Assembly (NCBI GenBank): GCA_016713725.1
Contig: JADJOO010000006.1
Coordinates: 1 to 64,000 of the forward strand
Direction: 5' to 3'
DNA from: Pseudomonadota bacterium
GTDB taxonomy: Bacteria > Pseudomonadota > Gammaproteobacteria > Steroidobacterales > Steroidobacteraceae
Length of the DNA stretch: 64,000 nt
Both the position numbers and the translations under genes were made by a program. This document shows, piece by piece, positions 37,905 to 47,551 of the stretch. The notes below the pieces were generated by a model that saw only the letters and a program-made list of their open reading frames with translations, ran no database searches and had not been told where the DNA came from. Numbering within the stretch: the first letter of the stretch is position 1; every line of letters starts with the position of its first letter.

Positions 37905-39255
37905 CTAAGTGCTTGGTTCGCCGCGAAAACGAACTTTAGGCGCCTGAGGGACACGGTAAGCCTGCCGGGGTCGAATGTGCGGAACTCGAGCTGTCAGCTG
38001 CCGTGGAATGTCGGCGGACTGATCGTGCAGTTCGATTCCGTGCTGCTCTGCTATCAGGCGGACAAAGCCGCGCAACATATTTTCCCGGAACTCATACCAA
38101 CCCTTCCGATCCGGCAGGCTCTTGAGAACCGACCCATACCTTTCATCCTTCAATCTGTTCAAGATCGACAGAAGCTTTGAGCGTGCGAACGGCTGTGCCT
38201 CTAACGCCTCGGTGATTCGAAGATAAGATTCGAATATTCGGCTGGTATTGCGCTGCAGGTCGTATGCGTCTGCGACAGCCCATATCGCGTCGCGGTAGTC
38301 TTCGCTGGACCTTTGCGTCGCTCGTAGATACGGCTCCTTCAGCTGCGGCGCGACAGAATCCACCGCATCGTCCAGTGCACATCTGTAATGGTCGCGTGTG
38401 GCTTCGCGCACTTCGTTGGCATCGCCAAACATCCGCCAAAGGAGCTTTTCGGTGATGAGATGTACGTAATGCGGAAATCCCCCACTGATTGCGGCGATTC
38501 GGACCTGCAAATTTCGGTCGATCTGAACACCCAGCCGTCCGCGGCTCCTTGAACGATCTCCATCCTGGCTTCCCAAGTCAGGCGATCGAGTTCAACCGTG
38601 TGCAGTTGGCGAATGCTCGAAGGATGTCCTCCCAGCAAATCCTCAAGGGAAGAGCCAATACCGCTGAGGACCAACTTGAGATTCACGTCCCGATCACCGA
38701 GTCGCTTGATCAATTCCCCGAATTTCTGCCTCTCTGTTAAATCTCTGATGGTGTCAAATTCATCGATGACGACTATCGCCCGGGACCCGAGGGCATCGGC
38801 GATCTCCTGCCCAAGTTCGACGCAAGCGTCGAGAGTCGGAGGCAGCGCGAGCTTGTCCCCAGCTTTGTTCGACGACCTCTCCTGGACGTATTCAATGAAT
38901 TTCCCGAACCGCGCGGTGAAGCGGTGGGTTCCTCCGACTCGGCCACCTTCGCTTGCCGCGCAAGCAGAAGAAGTACGCTCTCCACCGTTGAACCTGGCTC
39001 GCACAGCACGTACGGAAAATCGGTCGATCCGCCCGGTATTGGCTCGCCGCGATACCAGACGGTTGATGACTTTCCAACGCCGCGCTCTCCGTGAACGAAG
39101 ATGCTAGGCCATCGGCGTAAAGAGCCCTGGCGAATCAGGTCGAGTTGGTGCCCGCGGCCCCGAAGCATCTGTGGTTCAACCACGGGCCTCGAGGGGCGCA
39201 GGAAGTGCTGAATCTTCTCCCCGAACTCAGCTTCCGTGAACTTTCCAACACTCAT
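37905..39255 (-). CDS. AAA/archaeal-type ATPase, frameshifted
   Basis: The N-terminal frame has Walker A in FVHGERGVGKSST; the middle frame has Walker B in SRAIVVIDEFDTI with sensor region LKLVLSGIGSSLEDLL; the C-terminal frame continues AAISGGFPHYVHLITEKLLW and a helical tail rich in Arg and Glu. Indels near 38930 and 38535 join the three. About 430 residues in all. The layout resembles orphan STAND/AAA ATP-binding proteins found in accessory regions. No partner gene is recognisable. The segment is less GC-rich than the housekeeping block, which suggests transfer. Confidence 0.65.
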
Positions 39256-39313
39256 GAAGCGGTGCCCCGCAAATTGATGGCACTTTTCGCAGGCGACTTC
39301 TCGCCATCCGCAT

Positions 39314-39382
39314 TAGAAAAAAGGCGGGAACTCACCTGTCCCGGCCCCGGCCCGTCTGCCCATCCATGGGTCGGGTTAGTAA
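39314..39382 (-). terminator. Terminator of nrdJb, repeat copy B
   Basis: Minus strand: a GC stem (GGCCGGGAC with GTTCCCGCC, one bulge) and loop containing AGGTGA, followed by TTTTTTCT. The upstream text ACTAACCCGACC...GGATGGGCAGA matches copy A at 2495-2562, and the nrdJb stop codon lies inside it. The stem sequence differs between copies while the flank and loop are kept. Confidence 0.65.
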
Positions 39383-40197
39383 AACGGGAAACAAGAAAAA
39401 TTCGCGGGGTTAGATTGGGAAAGGTCGCCTGTAAACCACAAAAAACCCACGCTTTGCGTGCGCCCCACCCAGCCGCACTTCGAGTCGCCGCAATTCAGGC
39501 AGGTCATGCAGCCGTCCATCATGACGACCGCCGCCGTGCTGCACTTGAGGCACAGCTGGGCGCCCTGCGGGTAATCTGCCTTGGCAAAAGCGTCCTGCTG
39601 CTTCTGCTGCGCTTCGTACTCGCTGCGCTTCTGGTCGATCAGCGCCTTGCGGTGCTCGTCCATCTCGGGTTTGCGCAGCAGGCCGATCTTCTGCATGTGC
39701 TTTTCGATCACGTGGCCGAGCTCGGCGATGATCGACGGCATGAACTTGCCGCCGGCCTGCCAGTAGCCGCCGCGCGGGTCGAACACGGCCTTCAGCTCTT
39801 CGACCATGAACGTGACGTCGCCGCCCTTGCGGAACACCGCCGAGATGATGCGCGTCAGTGCGACGATCCACTGGTAGTGGTCGAGGTTCTTCGAGTTGAT
39901 GAAGATCTCGAACGGCCGGCGCGATTCGTGCACCGTGCCTTCGTTCAGCAGGATGTCGTTGATGGTCACGTACATCGCGTGATCCGACACCGGCGTCTTG
40001 ATCTTGTAGGTGGAGCCGATCAGTTCCTCCGGACGCTCGAGCTTCTCGTGCATCCGGATGATGTTCGAGCCGCGAGGGTCGGCGACCGGCTCCCTGGCCT
40101 TTGCTGCGGCTGCGGCCTCTGCCTCCGCCTTTTCCTTCTCGCCGGGCTTCACCACCCGGACCTTCGTGATCTTCTTCTCGATCCTGTGCGCGCTCAT
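39376..40197 (-). CDS. nrdJb: NrdJb, C-terminal subunit of split B12-dependent ribonucleotide reductase
   Basis: From the ATG at 40197, with AAGGAG 8 bases upstream, the product has a charged N-terminus and the conserved NrdJb core: TYKIKTPVSDHAMYVTINDILLNEGT, RRPFEIFINSKNLDHYQWIVALTRIISAVFRKGGDVTFMVEEL and FDPRGGYW. A four-Cys zinc-ribbon-like end (CLKCSTAAVV...CMTCLNCGDSKCG) follows. In Pseudomonas NrdJa and NrdJb together make the class II enzyme. The last 30 residues after SKCG have no counterpart I know, so the true stop may be lost to an error. It starts 61 bases after nrdJa. Confidence 0.85.
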   Translation of the reverse strand: MSAHRIEKKITKVRVVKPGEKEKAEAEAAAAAKAREPVADPRGSNIIRMHEKLERPEELIGSTYKIKTPVSDHAMYVTINDILLNEGTVHESRRPFEIFINSKNLDHYQWIVALTRIISAVFRKGGDVTFMVEELKAVFDPRGGYWQAGGKFMPSIIAELGHVIEKHMQKIGLLRKPEMDEHRKALIDQKRSEYEAQQKQQDAFAKADYPQGAQLCLKCSTAAVVMMDGCMTCLNCGDSKCGWVGRTQSVGFLWFTGDLSQSNPANFSCFPFY

Positions 40198-40258
40198 CGC
40201 TGGAACTCCTTGCGGGCCGCCCGCGCTTTGCAACGCAGGGCGGCCAGCCGAACCGGCC

Positions 40259-43200
40259 TCAGAACTTGCCGTAGTAGCCTTCTTTCAGGGCATCGTAGAG
40301 GTTGGCGGCAGTGTGCATCTCGCCGTCGTACTCCAGCTGCTCGTCGCCCTTGACCTCGACCTCGGTGCCGTCCTCGAGCGTGAACACGTAAGTCGTGTTC
40401 TTGAGGTCCTCTTCCTTGACCAGCACGCCCTGGAACGCTTCGGGGTTGAAACGGAAGGTCGTGCAGCCTTTGAGGCCCTGCTCGTGCGCGTAGAGGTAGA
40501 TGTCCTTGAAGTCTTCGTAGTTGTAGTCCGTCGGCACGTTCGCGGTCTTCGAGATCGACGAGTCGATCCACTTCTGCGAAGCCGCCTGGATGTCGACGTG
40601 CTCGCGCGGCGTGATGTCGTCCGCCGTCGTGAAGTATTCGGGGAGCTTGTCGGCCGCGGTCGTGCCGCCCGGGATCGCGTTCGGATTGATCAGCTCCCGG
40701 TAGGCCAGCAGCTCGAACGAGAAGACGTCGATCTTCTCCTTCGACTTCTTGCCCTCGCGGATCACGTTGCGGAAGTAGTGGTGCGCGAAGGAGGGCTCGA
40801 TGCCGTTCGACGCATTGTTGGCGAGCGAGAGCGAAATCGTGCCCGTGGGCGCGATGGAGCTGTGGTGCGTGAAGCGCGCACCGTTCTGCGCCAGCCTGTC
40901 GACGAGTTCCGGCGCGACTTCGGCCACGCGCTGCATGTAGCGGCTGTAGCGCGCGTGCAGGACGCGGCCCGGCAGCCGGTCGCCGGCCTTGATGCCGTCG
41001 CGGACCATCTCCGGGCGCTTGCGCAGCATCTCGGCGGTGACGACGAACTCTTCCGTCATGATCGGCGCGGGGCCTTTCTCTTCGGCGAGGGCGAGGCCGG
41101 CTTCCCAGCCGGCGATTGCCAGCTCTTTCGAGACGCGCTCGGTGAAGCCGACCGCCTCGCGCGAACCGTACTTCATGCGCAGCATCGTGATCGTCGAGCC
41201 CAGCCCCAGGAAACCCATGCCGTGACGACGCTTGCGCGTGATCTCGTTGCGCTGCTGCTCGAGCGGCAGGCCGTTGATCTCGACCACGTTGTCGAGCATG
41301 CGCGTGAAGACGCGCACGACCTGCCGGTATTCCTCCCAGTCGAACCGCGCTTCGTCCGTGAACGGATCGCGCACGAAGTTGGTCAGGTTGATCGAACCGA
41401 GCAGGCACGACCCATACGGCGGCAGCGGCTGCTCGCCGCAGTTAGGGGCACACAGGCCGGGGGCAGCGCCCGGCGCGTGGGCGGGGGGCCGGGCCCCGGG
41501 GGGAGGGCCCGCCCCCCCCCCCGGGGGGCCCCGGGGCCCCCGCCGCAAATCCCCGGGGGGGGGGGGGGGCGGGGGGCCGCCCGGGGAGCGCCGGGGGGGG
41601 CCGGCCGGGTCCGAGACCCCCGGCCCCACGCGCCCAGCAAAGCGCGCGGGGCCCCCGCCGCCGACGACCGCGTGCCGCCCCCGCCCCGCGCGCGCCCGCG
41701 CGCCCCCCCCCCCCGGCGGCGCGGGGAGGGGCCCGGCCGCCGCCCCCCGGCGAAGCCGGGGGGGGCGGCGGCCCCGCCGCAACCCGGGGCCCCCCGCCTC
41801 GGGGCGCCGGGGGGCGGGGCGGCGGGGGCCGGGCGCCGGACCCCCGCCCCGGGGGCCCGGGGGGGGGGGGCGGGGGCGGGGGCCGCGGGGGGAAAAGCGC
41901 GGGGGGGGACCGGGCGGGCGCCGGGCGCGCCGGCCGCGCGCGCCGGGGGGCGGCCGGCCCCCGGACCCCCATCGCGCGCCCCCGGGGGCCGGCCGCCGCC
42001 GGCGGCCCCGGGGCGGCCGGGGCGCCGGGCGCCCGCCCGACCCGCCGGCGGCGGCGCAACGAGGGGGGCGCGGCCCGGGCCGCGGCCCCGGGCGCCCCCC
42101 GGCGGGGGGCGGGGCGGCCGGCCCGGCCGGCGCCCCGCGCGCCGGGGGCCGCGGCCGGCCGGGCCGCCCGGCCCGGCCCGGCCGGGGCCGGGGGGGGGGG
42201 GCCCGCCCGGGCAGGCAAACCGGGCAGGGCGGCGCCCCCCCCCCGCCCCCCCCCCCCCCCCCCCGGGGGCGGGGGGGGGGCCGGGGGGGGGGGCGGGGGG
42301 CCCGCCCGGCCCGCCCGCCGCCCCGCGCCGGCGGGCCGCGCGGGGGGGGGGCGCGGGCCGCGGGCCCCCCGCCCGGGGGGGGGGGCCGCCCCCCGGGGGC
42401 GGGGGGCGGGGGCCCCGCGGCGGGGCCGGGGGGACGACCCGCGCCGCGGCCGGCGGGGAGGGGGCCGCGCGTGCGCCCCCCGGGCCCCCGCCCGGGGAGG
42501 GCGCCCCGCCCGGCGCGCCCCCCCCGGCGGGGCGGCCCCGGGGGCGGGGGGGCGGGGGGGGGTCGGCAGTAACACAGGGGTTGGTGGCGCGGATGGTCTC
42601 GCACCACCAGTTGTTGTTCATCTCGTTGACGCGGTCGATCAGCACGAAGCCGGGTTCGGCAAAGTCGTAGGTGGAGGACATGATCACGTCCCACATGCGC
42701 TTCGCGGGCAGGGTCTTGTAGACCTTGCACAGCACCAGGCCTTCTTCGTTACGGACGTAGTTGGCCGCATCCGGCCATTCGCGCCACAGGAACTTGCCCT
42801 GGTCGGAAGTGTCTTCGCCGACGATTTCAGCGGCACGGACGGGGAAGGCGAGGCGCCAGACCTTGTCCTCGCGCACCGCCTGCATGAACTCATCGGTGAC
42901 CAGCAGCGACAGGTTGAACTGGCGCAGGCGGCCGTTTTCGCGCTTGGCGCGGATGAAGTCCATGGCGTCGGGATGACCGACATCGAACGTGCCCATCTGC
43001 GCGCCGCGGCGACCGCCGGCCGACGAGACGGTAAAGCACATCTTGTCGTAGATATCCATGAACGAGAGCGGGCCCGAGGTGTAGGCGCCCGCACCCGACA
43101 CGTACGCGCCACGCGGACGCAGCGTCGAGAATTCGTAGCCGATGCCGCAGCCGGCCTTCAGCGTGAGGCCGGCCTCGTGCACCTTGCCGAGGATGTCGTC

Positions 43201-43536
43201 CATCGAGTCGCGGATGGTGCCCGACACGGTGCAGTTGATCGTCGACGTGGCAGGCTTGTGCTCCTTCGCGCCGGCGTTCGAGGTGACGCGGCCGGCCGGG
43301 ATCGCGCCGCGGCGCAACGCCCACAGGAACTGCTCGTTCCAGGTCTCGCGGACCTCGGGAGTTTCGACATCGGCCAATGCCCGGGCAACGCGCTTGTACG
43401 TGTCATCCATCGAGCGGTCGATCGGAGTCCCGTCCTTGGCGGACAGGCGGTATTTCTTGTCCCAGATGTCGAGTGACGCTTCCTGGAACGGGATGCTGCG
43501 CGCATCAGAAGAATGCAATTTCACGGCGGTGCTCAT
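40259..43536 (-). CDS. nrdJa: NrdJa, adenosylcobalamin-dependent (class II) ribonucleotide reductase, intein-interrupted
   Basis: The N-terminal extein (43536-42577, exactly 320 codons) runs IWDKKYRLSAKDGTPIDRSMDDTYKRVARAL, GRVTSNAGAKEH, GCGIGYEFSTLRPRGAYV, GAQMGTFDVGHPDAMDF, NNNWWCETIRATNP. The C-terminal extein (41440-40259, 394 codons with stop) resumes CGEQPLPPYGSCLLGSINL, then SSIAPTGTISLSLANNASNGIEPSF and TFRFNPEAF. Joined, they give a 713-residue NrdJa with the active-site motif NPCGE restored; its Cys forms the thiyl radical and Asn/Glu assist. It makes dNTP precursors independent of oxygen. The 1,136-bp interruption is described separately. Confidence 0.85.
41441..42576 (-). other. 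Putative intein inside NrdJa, interior sequence corrupted
   Basis: The insertion separates ATNP from CGEQPLPPYG. Its first codons read CVTAD, the block-A start typical of class II RNR inteins; its last readable codons give GLCAPN directly before the +1 Cys, close to the expected GLYAHN|C. Cys1, terminal Asn and +1 Cys are the splice-junction residues. The size, about 378 codons, fits an intein with or without a homing endonuclease. From about 41461 to 42560 the sequence is almost only G and C with long G and C runs, so no internal motif can be read, and the length is not a multiple of three. Confidence 0.65.
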
Positions 43537-44114
43537 TGCGGCAACACGGCTCCCCGGCTCACGGCGGCTGCAGAAAAAATGGAAATACTCCCCCTCGGAT
43601 CGCTGCCCCCGCCGCGCGCGACGAAAACCGCAAAAAACCGACCGGCCCCGGTGTGCGGTCTGCTCGGAGTGTCCAGGAACCCCCTGGCGGACACTCGTGC
43701 CGGACACAACATCTAGGGTCAGGGGGGCAAGACTATGCACCGTCCGAACGCCCGTCAACTGCTGATTTCGCCTACCTCCGGTGGCGTGACGTGAAGTTTT
43801 TTCATTTGCAATTCAGTCGCTTACGACACCGCAGCCAAAATACACTGAGATGCCCGAAACGACTTCCCCGTCAAGAGGAATTTTCCTGCTGGAACACAAC
43901 ATCTTGTGTCGGCCGGGTTGCACTGGCAACGCACCGGGCCCCCACACGATATCCACAGGTTTGCCCACACACCTGGTTGGCGCGTCCCGCGGAACTCGGC
44001 GCGAGGTTGGCAGTCCGAAGCGTGACCGGCCGGAGCCGAAGGCGAAACCTCGCCTGCTAGAATCCGTGCCGTTTTCGGCGGAAACGTCAGCAGATATCCA
44101 GGAACCCATTGCCC
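43537..44114. other. Divergent nrdJa/degQ intergenic region
   Basis: It holds the promoters of nrdJa (minus) and the degQ-like gene (plus). A near-perfect palindrome ACACAACATCTTGTGT lies at 43894-43909 and a half-matching copy ACACAACATCTAGGGT at 43704-43719. A TAGAAT hexamer at 44058-44063 could be the -10 box of the protease gene. No coding signal seen. Confidence 0.5.
43894..43909. promoter_or_regulatory. Putative NrdR box
   Basis: ACACAACATCTTGTGT is a 16-bp palindrome with only its central pair unmatched, close to the ACACwAtATwTwGTGT-like sites of the NrdR repressor, which controls ribonucleotide reductase genes. It lies about 360 bases upstream of nrdJa. A partial copy lies 190 bases closer to the gene. 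NrdR sites usually come in pairs about 31-33 bases apart, which is not the case here. Confidence 0.4.
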
Positions 44115-45450
44115 ATGAAGCTTCCCTTGAGCCTCGCCACTTTCCTGCTCGCCGCATGGACCTCGGTGGCAGGCGCGCAGCTCCCCGCCACCGTCGGCGA
44201 GACCCCGGTGCCTTCGCTGGCCCCGATGCTGAAGCGCGTCACCCCGGCCGTCGTGAACATCGCGACCCGCGGCACCGTCGAAGAACAGAACCCGCTGATG
44301 AACGATCCATTCTTCCGTCGCTTTTTCGACGTGCCGAACCAGCCGCGCCAGCGTGAATTCCAGAGCGCGGGCTCGGGCGTGATCGTCGACGCGAAGAACG
44401 GCTACATCATCACCAACGCGCACGTCGTCGAGAACGCCACGGACATCACGGTGCAACTGCTCGACAACCGTTCGCTGAAGGCGAAAGTCGTCGGCACCGA
44501 CCCCGGCTCCGACGTCGCAGTGCTCAAGGTCGAAGCCGGCAACCTCGTCGACCTGCCGATCGCCGATTCCGATCGCGCGGAGGTCGGCGATTTCGTCGTC
44601 GCCATCGGTAACCCGTTCGGCCTCGGCCACACCGTGACTTCCGGCATCGTGAGCGCGCTCGGCCGCTCCGGCATCAACCCGGAAGGCTACGAAGACTTCA
44701 TCCAGACGGACGCGTCGATCAACCCGGGCAATTCCGGCGGCGCGCTCGTGAATCTCGGCGGCCAGCTCGTCGGCATCAATTCCGCGATCCTCTCGCGCAC
44801 CGGCGGCAACATCGGCATCGGTTTCGCGATCCCGGCGAACATGATGAAGGTCGTGATGAACCAGCTGATCAAGTACGGCGCCGTGAAGCGCGGCGTGCTC
44901 GGCGTGAACATCCAGACGCTGGCACCCGAGATCGCGCAGAGCATGGACCTGCCGGAAGGCACGCAGGGCGCGCTGGTGTCGCAGGTCGTCGAGGGTTCGC
45001 CGGCCGAGAAGGCGGGCGTCAAGGCGGGCGACGTCATCACTGCCGTCAACGGCCGCCCGGTGAAGGACGCAGGCAGCCTGCGCAATTCGATCGGCCTGCT
45101 CAGCATCGGTGAGAAAGTGGACCTCTCGCTGCTGCGCGACGGCAAGCCCCGGCGTGTGACGGCGACGGTCAGCGAGCGTGACGCAACGGCCGAAGCGAAG
45201 GCGAGCCGGTGCGCATTCCGGCCTCGATGGCGCGGACATCACGGACGGCCCGAACGGCGTGCTGATCCGCGCCGTCGCGGACGGCAGCCCTGCGGCGCAG
45301 CGTGGCCTGCGGGCCAACGACGTGATCCTCGCGGTGGGCCGTGTGCGCGTCGCCAGCGTGGCGGAGTTCCGCAAGGCCACCGAAGGCCAGGAAGCGTTCG
45401 TGCTGCAGATACGCCGTGGCAATGCGATGCTCGTGATCCCGATCCGCTGA
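44115..45450 (+). CDS. DegP/DegQ-family periplasmic serine protease, frameshifted in second PDZ
   Basis: From the ATG at 44115: signal peptide (SLATFLLAAWTSVAGA), trypsin-like domain with His103 (NAHVV), Asp133 (GSDVAVLKV) and Ser207 (NPGNSGGAL), PDZ1 (VKRGVLGVNIQTL...GVKAGDVITAVNGRPV). After SERDAT the first frame becomes non-homologous near 45195; another frame continues with GLDGADITDGPNGVLIRAV and PDZ2 (GLRANDVILAVGRVRVASVAEFRKA), ending at 45450. One indel restores a typical ~445-residue Do-family protease that degrades misfolded envelope proteins. Error is more likely than mutation. Confidence 0.85.
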
Positions 45451-45485
45451 ACCGAAGGTTCGCGTCCCGCAGGGTCGCAGCACAA

Positions 45486-46412
45486 ATGCCATTGCAGGTC
45501 TGCGTCCTCGGCGGGACGGGTTTCATCGGGCAGGAGATCCTGGCGCGACTCGGCGCAGCCGGCCACGGCGTGAAAGTGCTGACCCGTGACCCGGGGCAGC
45601 ACCGGGATCTGACAGTCCTGCCGTCGGTACGGCTTGTCCGCGCCGATGTGCATGACGAACAGCGGCTCGAGGACGAGTTCCAGGGCTGCGACGCCGTCAT
45701 CAACCTGGTCGGCATCCTCAACGAGGCGAAGCTCGGACGCGGCAACGGTGAACAGTTTCGCCGCGTGCACACCGAGCTGTCGCAGAAATGCGTGCGCGCC
45801 TGCCGCGCCGCCGGCGTTCGGCGCTACCTGCACATGAGTGGCCTGAAGGCCGATTCACAGCGCGGTCCGAGTCACTACTTGACGTCGAAGGGGCTCGCCG
45901 AGGACTACATCCGCGAGCACTGTGCAGCGGGATCACCGGAGTACGTGATTTTTCAGCCTTCCGTTGTCTTTGGGCCGGGCGATGTATTCATCAACAACTT
46001 CGCCAGAATTTTGAAGATCACGCCGGGAATGCTTCCCCTGGCCTGCGCCGACGCAAAGTTCGCGCCGGTCTACGTTGGCGACGTGGCCACTGCGTTCGTC
46101 GCGTGCCTGGAACGAAAGGATGCCGCGGGCAGCACTTTCCAATTGTGCGGACCTGACGTGATGACACTCGGCGAGATCGTGCGGCTGACGGCCCACTACC
46201 TCGGGCTCAAGCGCATGGTGATCCCATTGCCGCGCGCGGTCTCGCGCGTGCAGGCGGCGGTCATGGATTTTGTCCCGGGCAAGCCGTTCTCGACCGACAA
46301 CTTCCTGTCCGCCACGCTCGACTCCACGTGCGACTGCGACGGGCTCGCGGAACTCGGCATCGCGCGGACGACGATGCGCAGCGTGTTGCCTCGCTACCTG
46401 CAGACGCACTGA
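45486..46412 (+). CDS. NDUFA9-like complex I-associated NAD(P)-binding protein
   Basis: 308 residues of the atypical short-chain dehydrogenase group. The dinucleotide motif is VCVLGGTGFIGQEIL; VLTRDPGQH, CDAVINLVGIL, YLHMSGLKADS, PSHYLTSKGLAEDYIRE and FQPSVVFGPGDVFINNF follow. This is the pattern of the complex I NDUFA9 subunit family and of bacterial homologues that bind NAD(P)H. It starts 35 bases after the protease stop in the same direction. Role in bacteria: probably quinone or NAD-linked respiration or lipid biosynthesis; not certain. Confidence 0.85.
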   Translation: MPLQVCVLGGTGFIGQEILARLGAAGHGVKVLTRDPGQHRDLTVLPSVRLVRADVHDEQRLEDEFQGCDAVINLVGILNEAKLGRGNGEQFRRVHTELSQKCVRACRAAGVRRYLHMSGLKADSQRGPSHYLTSKGLAEDYIREHCAAGSPEYVIFQPSVVFGPGDVFINNFARILKITPGMLPLACADAKFAPVYVGDVATAFVACLERKDAAGSTFQLCGPDVMTLGEIVRLTAHYLGLKRMVIPLPRAVSRVQAAVMDFVPGKPFSTDNFLSATLDSTCDCDGLAELGIARTTMRSVLPRYLQTH

Positions 46413-46415
46413 GTT

Positions 46416-47465
46416 TCAGCGCGCCATGCCGGGTTGTGCCCCACACAGCTGGGTGTGGCGCGCCTTCACGTCGAGCCGACGTGTCGATTCGACCGTGGCA
46501 TAGAACGCCGGCAGCGAACCCGCCGCCTGTAATGTCTGCCGCAGGCCCGGAACGCAATCCTCGTACGTCGCGACCGCCGCCAGGTGCGCATTGTTGAGCG
46601 TGCGCGCGAACCAGCCATCGTATCCGGCATAACCGCCCCAGCGATCACGCAGCTGTTCGTAGCGAAATTCGAGCCGGCCGAATTCGCGCTGCTTCTCGAT
46701 GCGCATGCTGTCGGGGCGCGCGCCCGAGGCATAGAGCTGCGCGAGCCGGCCGCGAGTATCGCGCAGCAGCGCTGCGAACTCCTTTTGCCGCGCCACCGCG
46801 GCCTCGTGCGCGACGTTCTCGCCTGCCCTGCCCTGCTGCAGCAGCCAGCGGCGAATTCCTTCGTCCGCGACGACGCTCGCGAACGCCTCGTTCATCTCGC
46901 TGTCGTCGGCGAAATAGAGCCGCTCGTGCGCCAGCTCGTGAAAGATCGTGCCGACGAGGCGCGTGTCGCGCCAGCCGAGCATGGAACCAAACACCGGATC
47001 CGGCAGGTGACCCAGCGTGGAGTACGCCGGGACGCCGTCGACACTGACGTCGTTACCGCGCAACGAAAGCTTGAGGCCGTAGGAGCGCGCGCTTGCCTCG
47101 TTGAAATAGCCGCGGTACGCGATGCAACCCGTGATCGGAAAGCACCAGCGACGCGGTTCGACCGAAAACTCAGGCGTGGCTACCACGTTATGCACGACGT
47201 AAGGACGTCCCATGTCCGCGTATTTGCGGTAACTCTTGCCGTCGTGGAGCGCGAGTTCGTCGATCGCGAAGGCGCGTGCTGCCTCCACGAGTTGCAGTCT
47301 TGCCTTCGTCTTTGCGGGTGTCGATGGGTCCGCAAGCACATCGGCAATCGGCTCGCTGCGACGGATCACCTCGGCCTGGCCGCTTGCTGCCTGCATCACG
47401 TAGCAGCCGTTCAGCGCGAGCGTTGCGCTGGCGATTGCGGCGAGTCGCAGGTGATGAGAAGGCAT
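46416..47465 (-). CDS. Putative zinc aminopeptidase lipoprotein (PF10023 type)
   Basis: 349 residues with lipobox LALNGC, so anchored in an outer or inner membrane leaflet. RGYFNEASARSYGLKLSLRGNDVSVDGVPAYSTLGHLPDPV precedes the zinc motif HELAHERLYF (HExxH with a further Glu), then SEMNEAFASVVADEGIRRWL. These features match the predicted aminopeptidase family PF10023. It faces away from cca and its promoter lies near the structured repeat element. Substrate not known. Confidence 0.85.
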   Translation of the reverse strand: MPSHHLRLAAIASATLALNGCYVMQAASGQAEVIRRSEPIADVLADPSTPAKTKARLQLVEAARAFAIDELALHDGKSYRKYADMGRPYVVHNVVATPEFSVEPRRWCFPITGCIAYRGYFNEASARSYGLKLSLRGNDVSVDGVPAYSTLGHLPDPVFGSMLGWRDTRLVGTIFHELAHERLYFADDSEMNEAFASVVADEGIRRWLLQQGRAGENVAHEAAVARQKEFAALLRDTRGRLAQLYASGARPDSMRIEKQREFGRLEFRYEQLRDRWGGYAGYDGWFARTLNNAHLAAVATYEDCVPGLRQTLQAAGSLPAFYATVESTRRLDVKARHTQLCGAQPGMAR

Positions 47466-47551
47466 GCGGCAAGCTTAGCGAAGCGGCTCAGTCGCGCGAA
47501 GCGTCGGACGCTAGAATCGCGTGGGAATTGGCGAATCGGCGGGCATTGCAG

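Noticed and set aside
41232..42730. Long Pro/Gly/Arg-rich open frames on both strands
   Set aside because: They are products of the G/C-only tract; no start sites, domains or plausible codon use.
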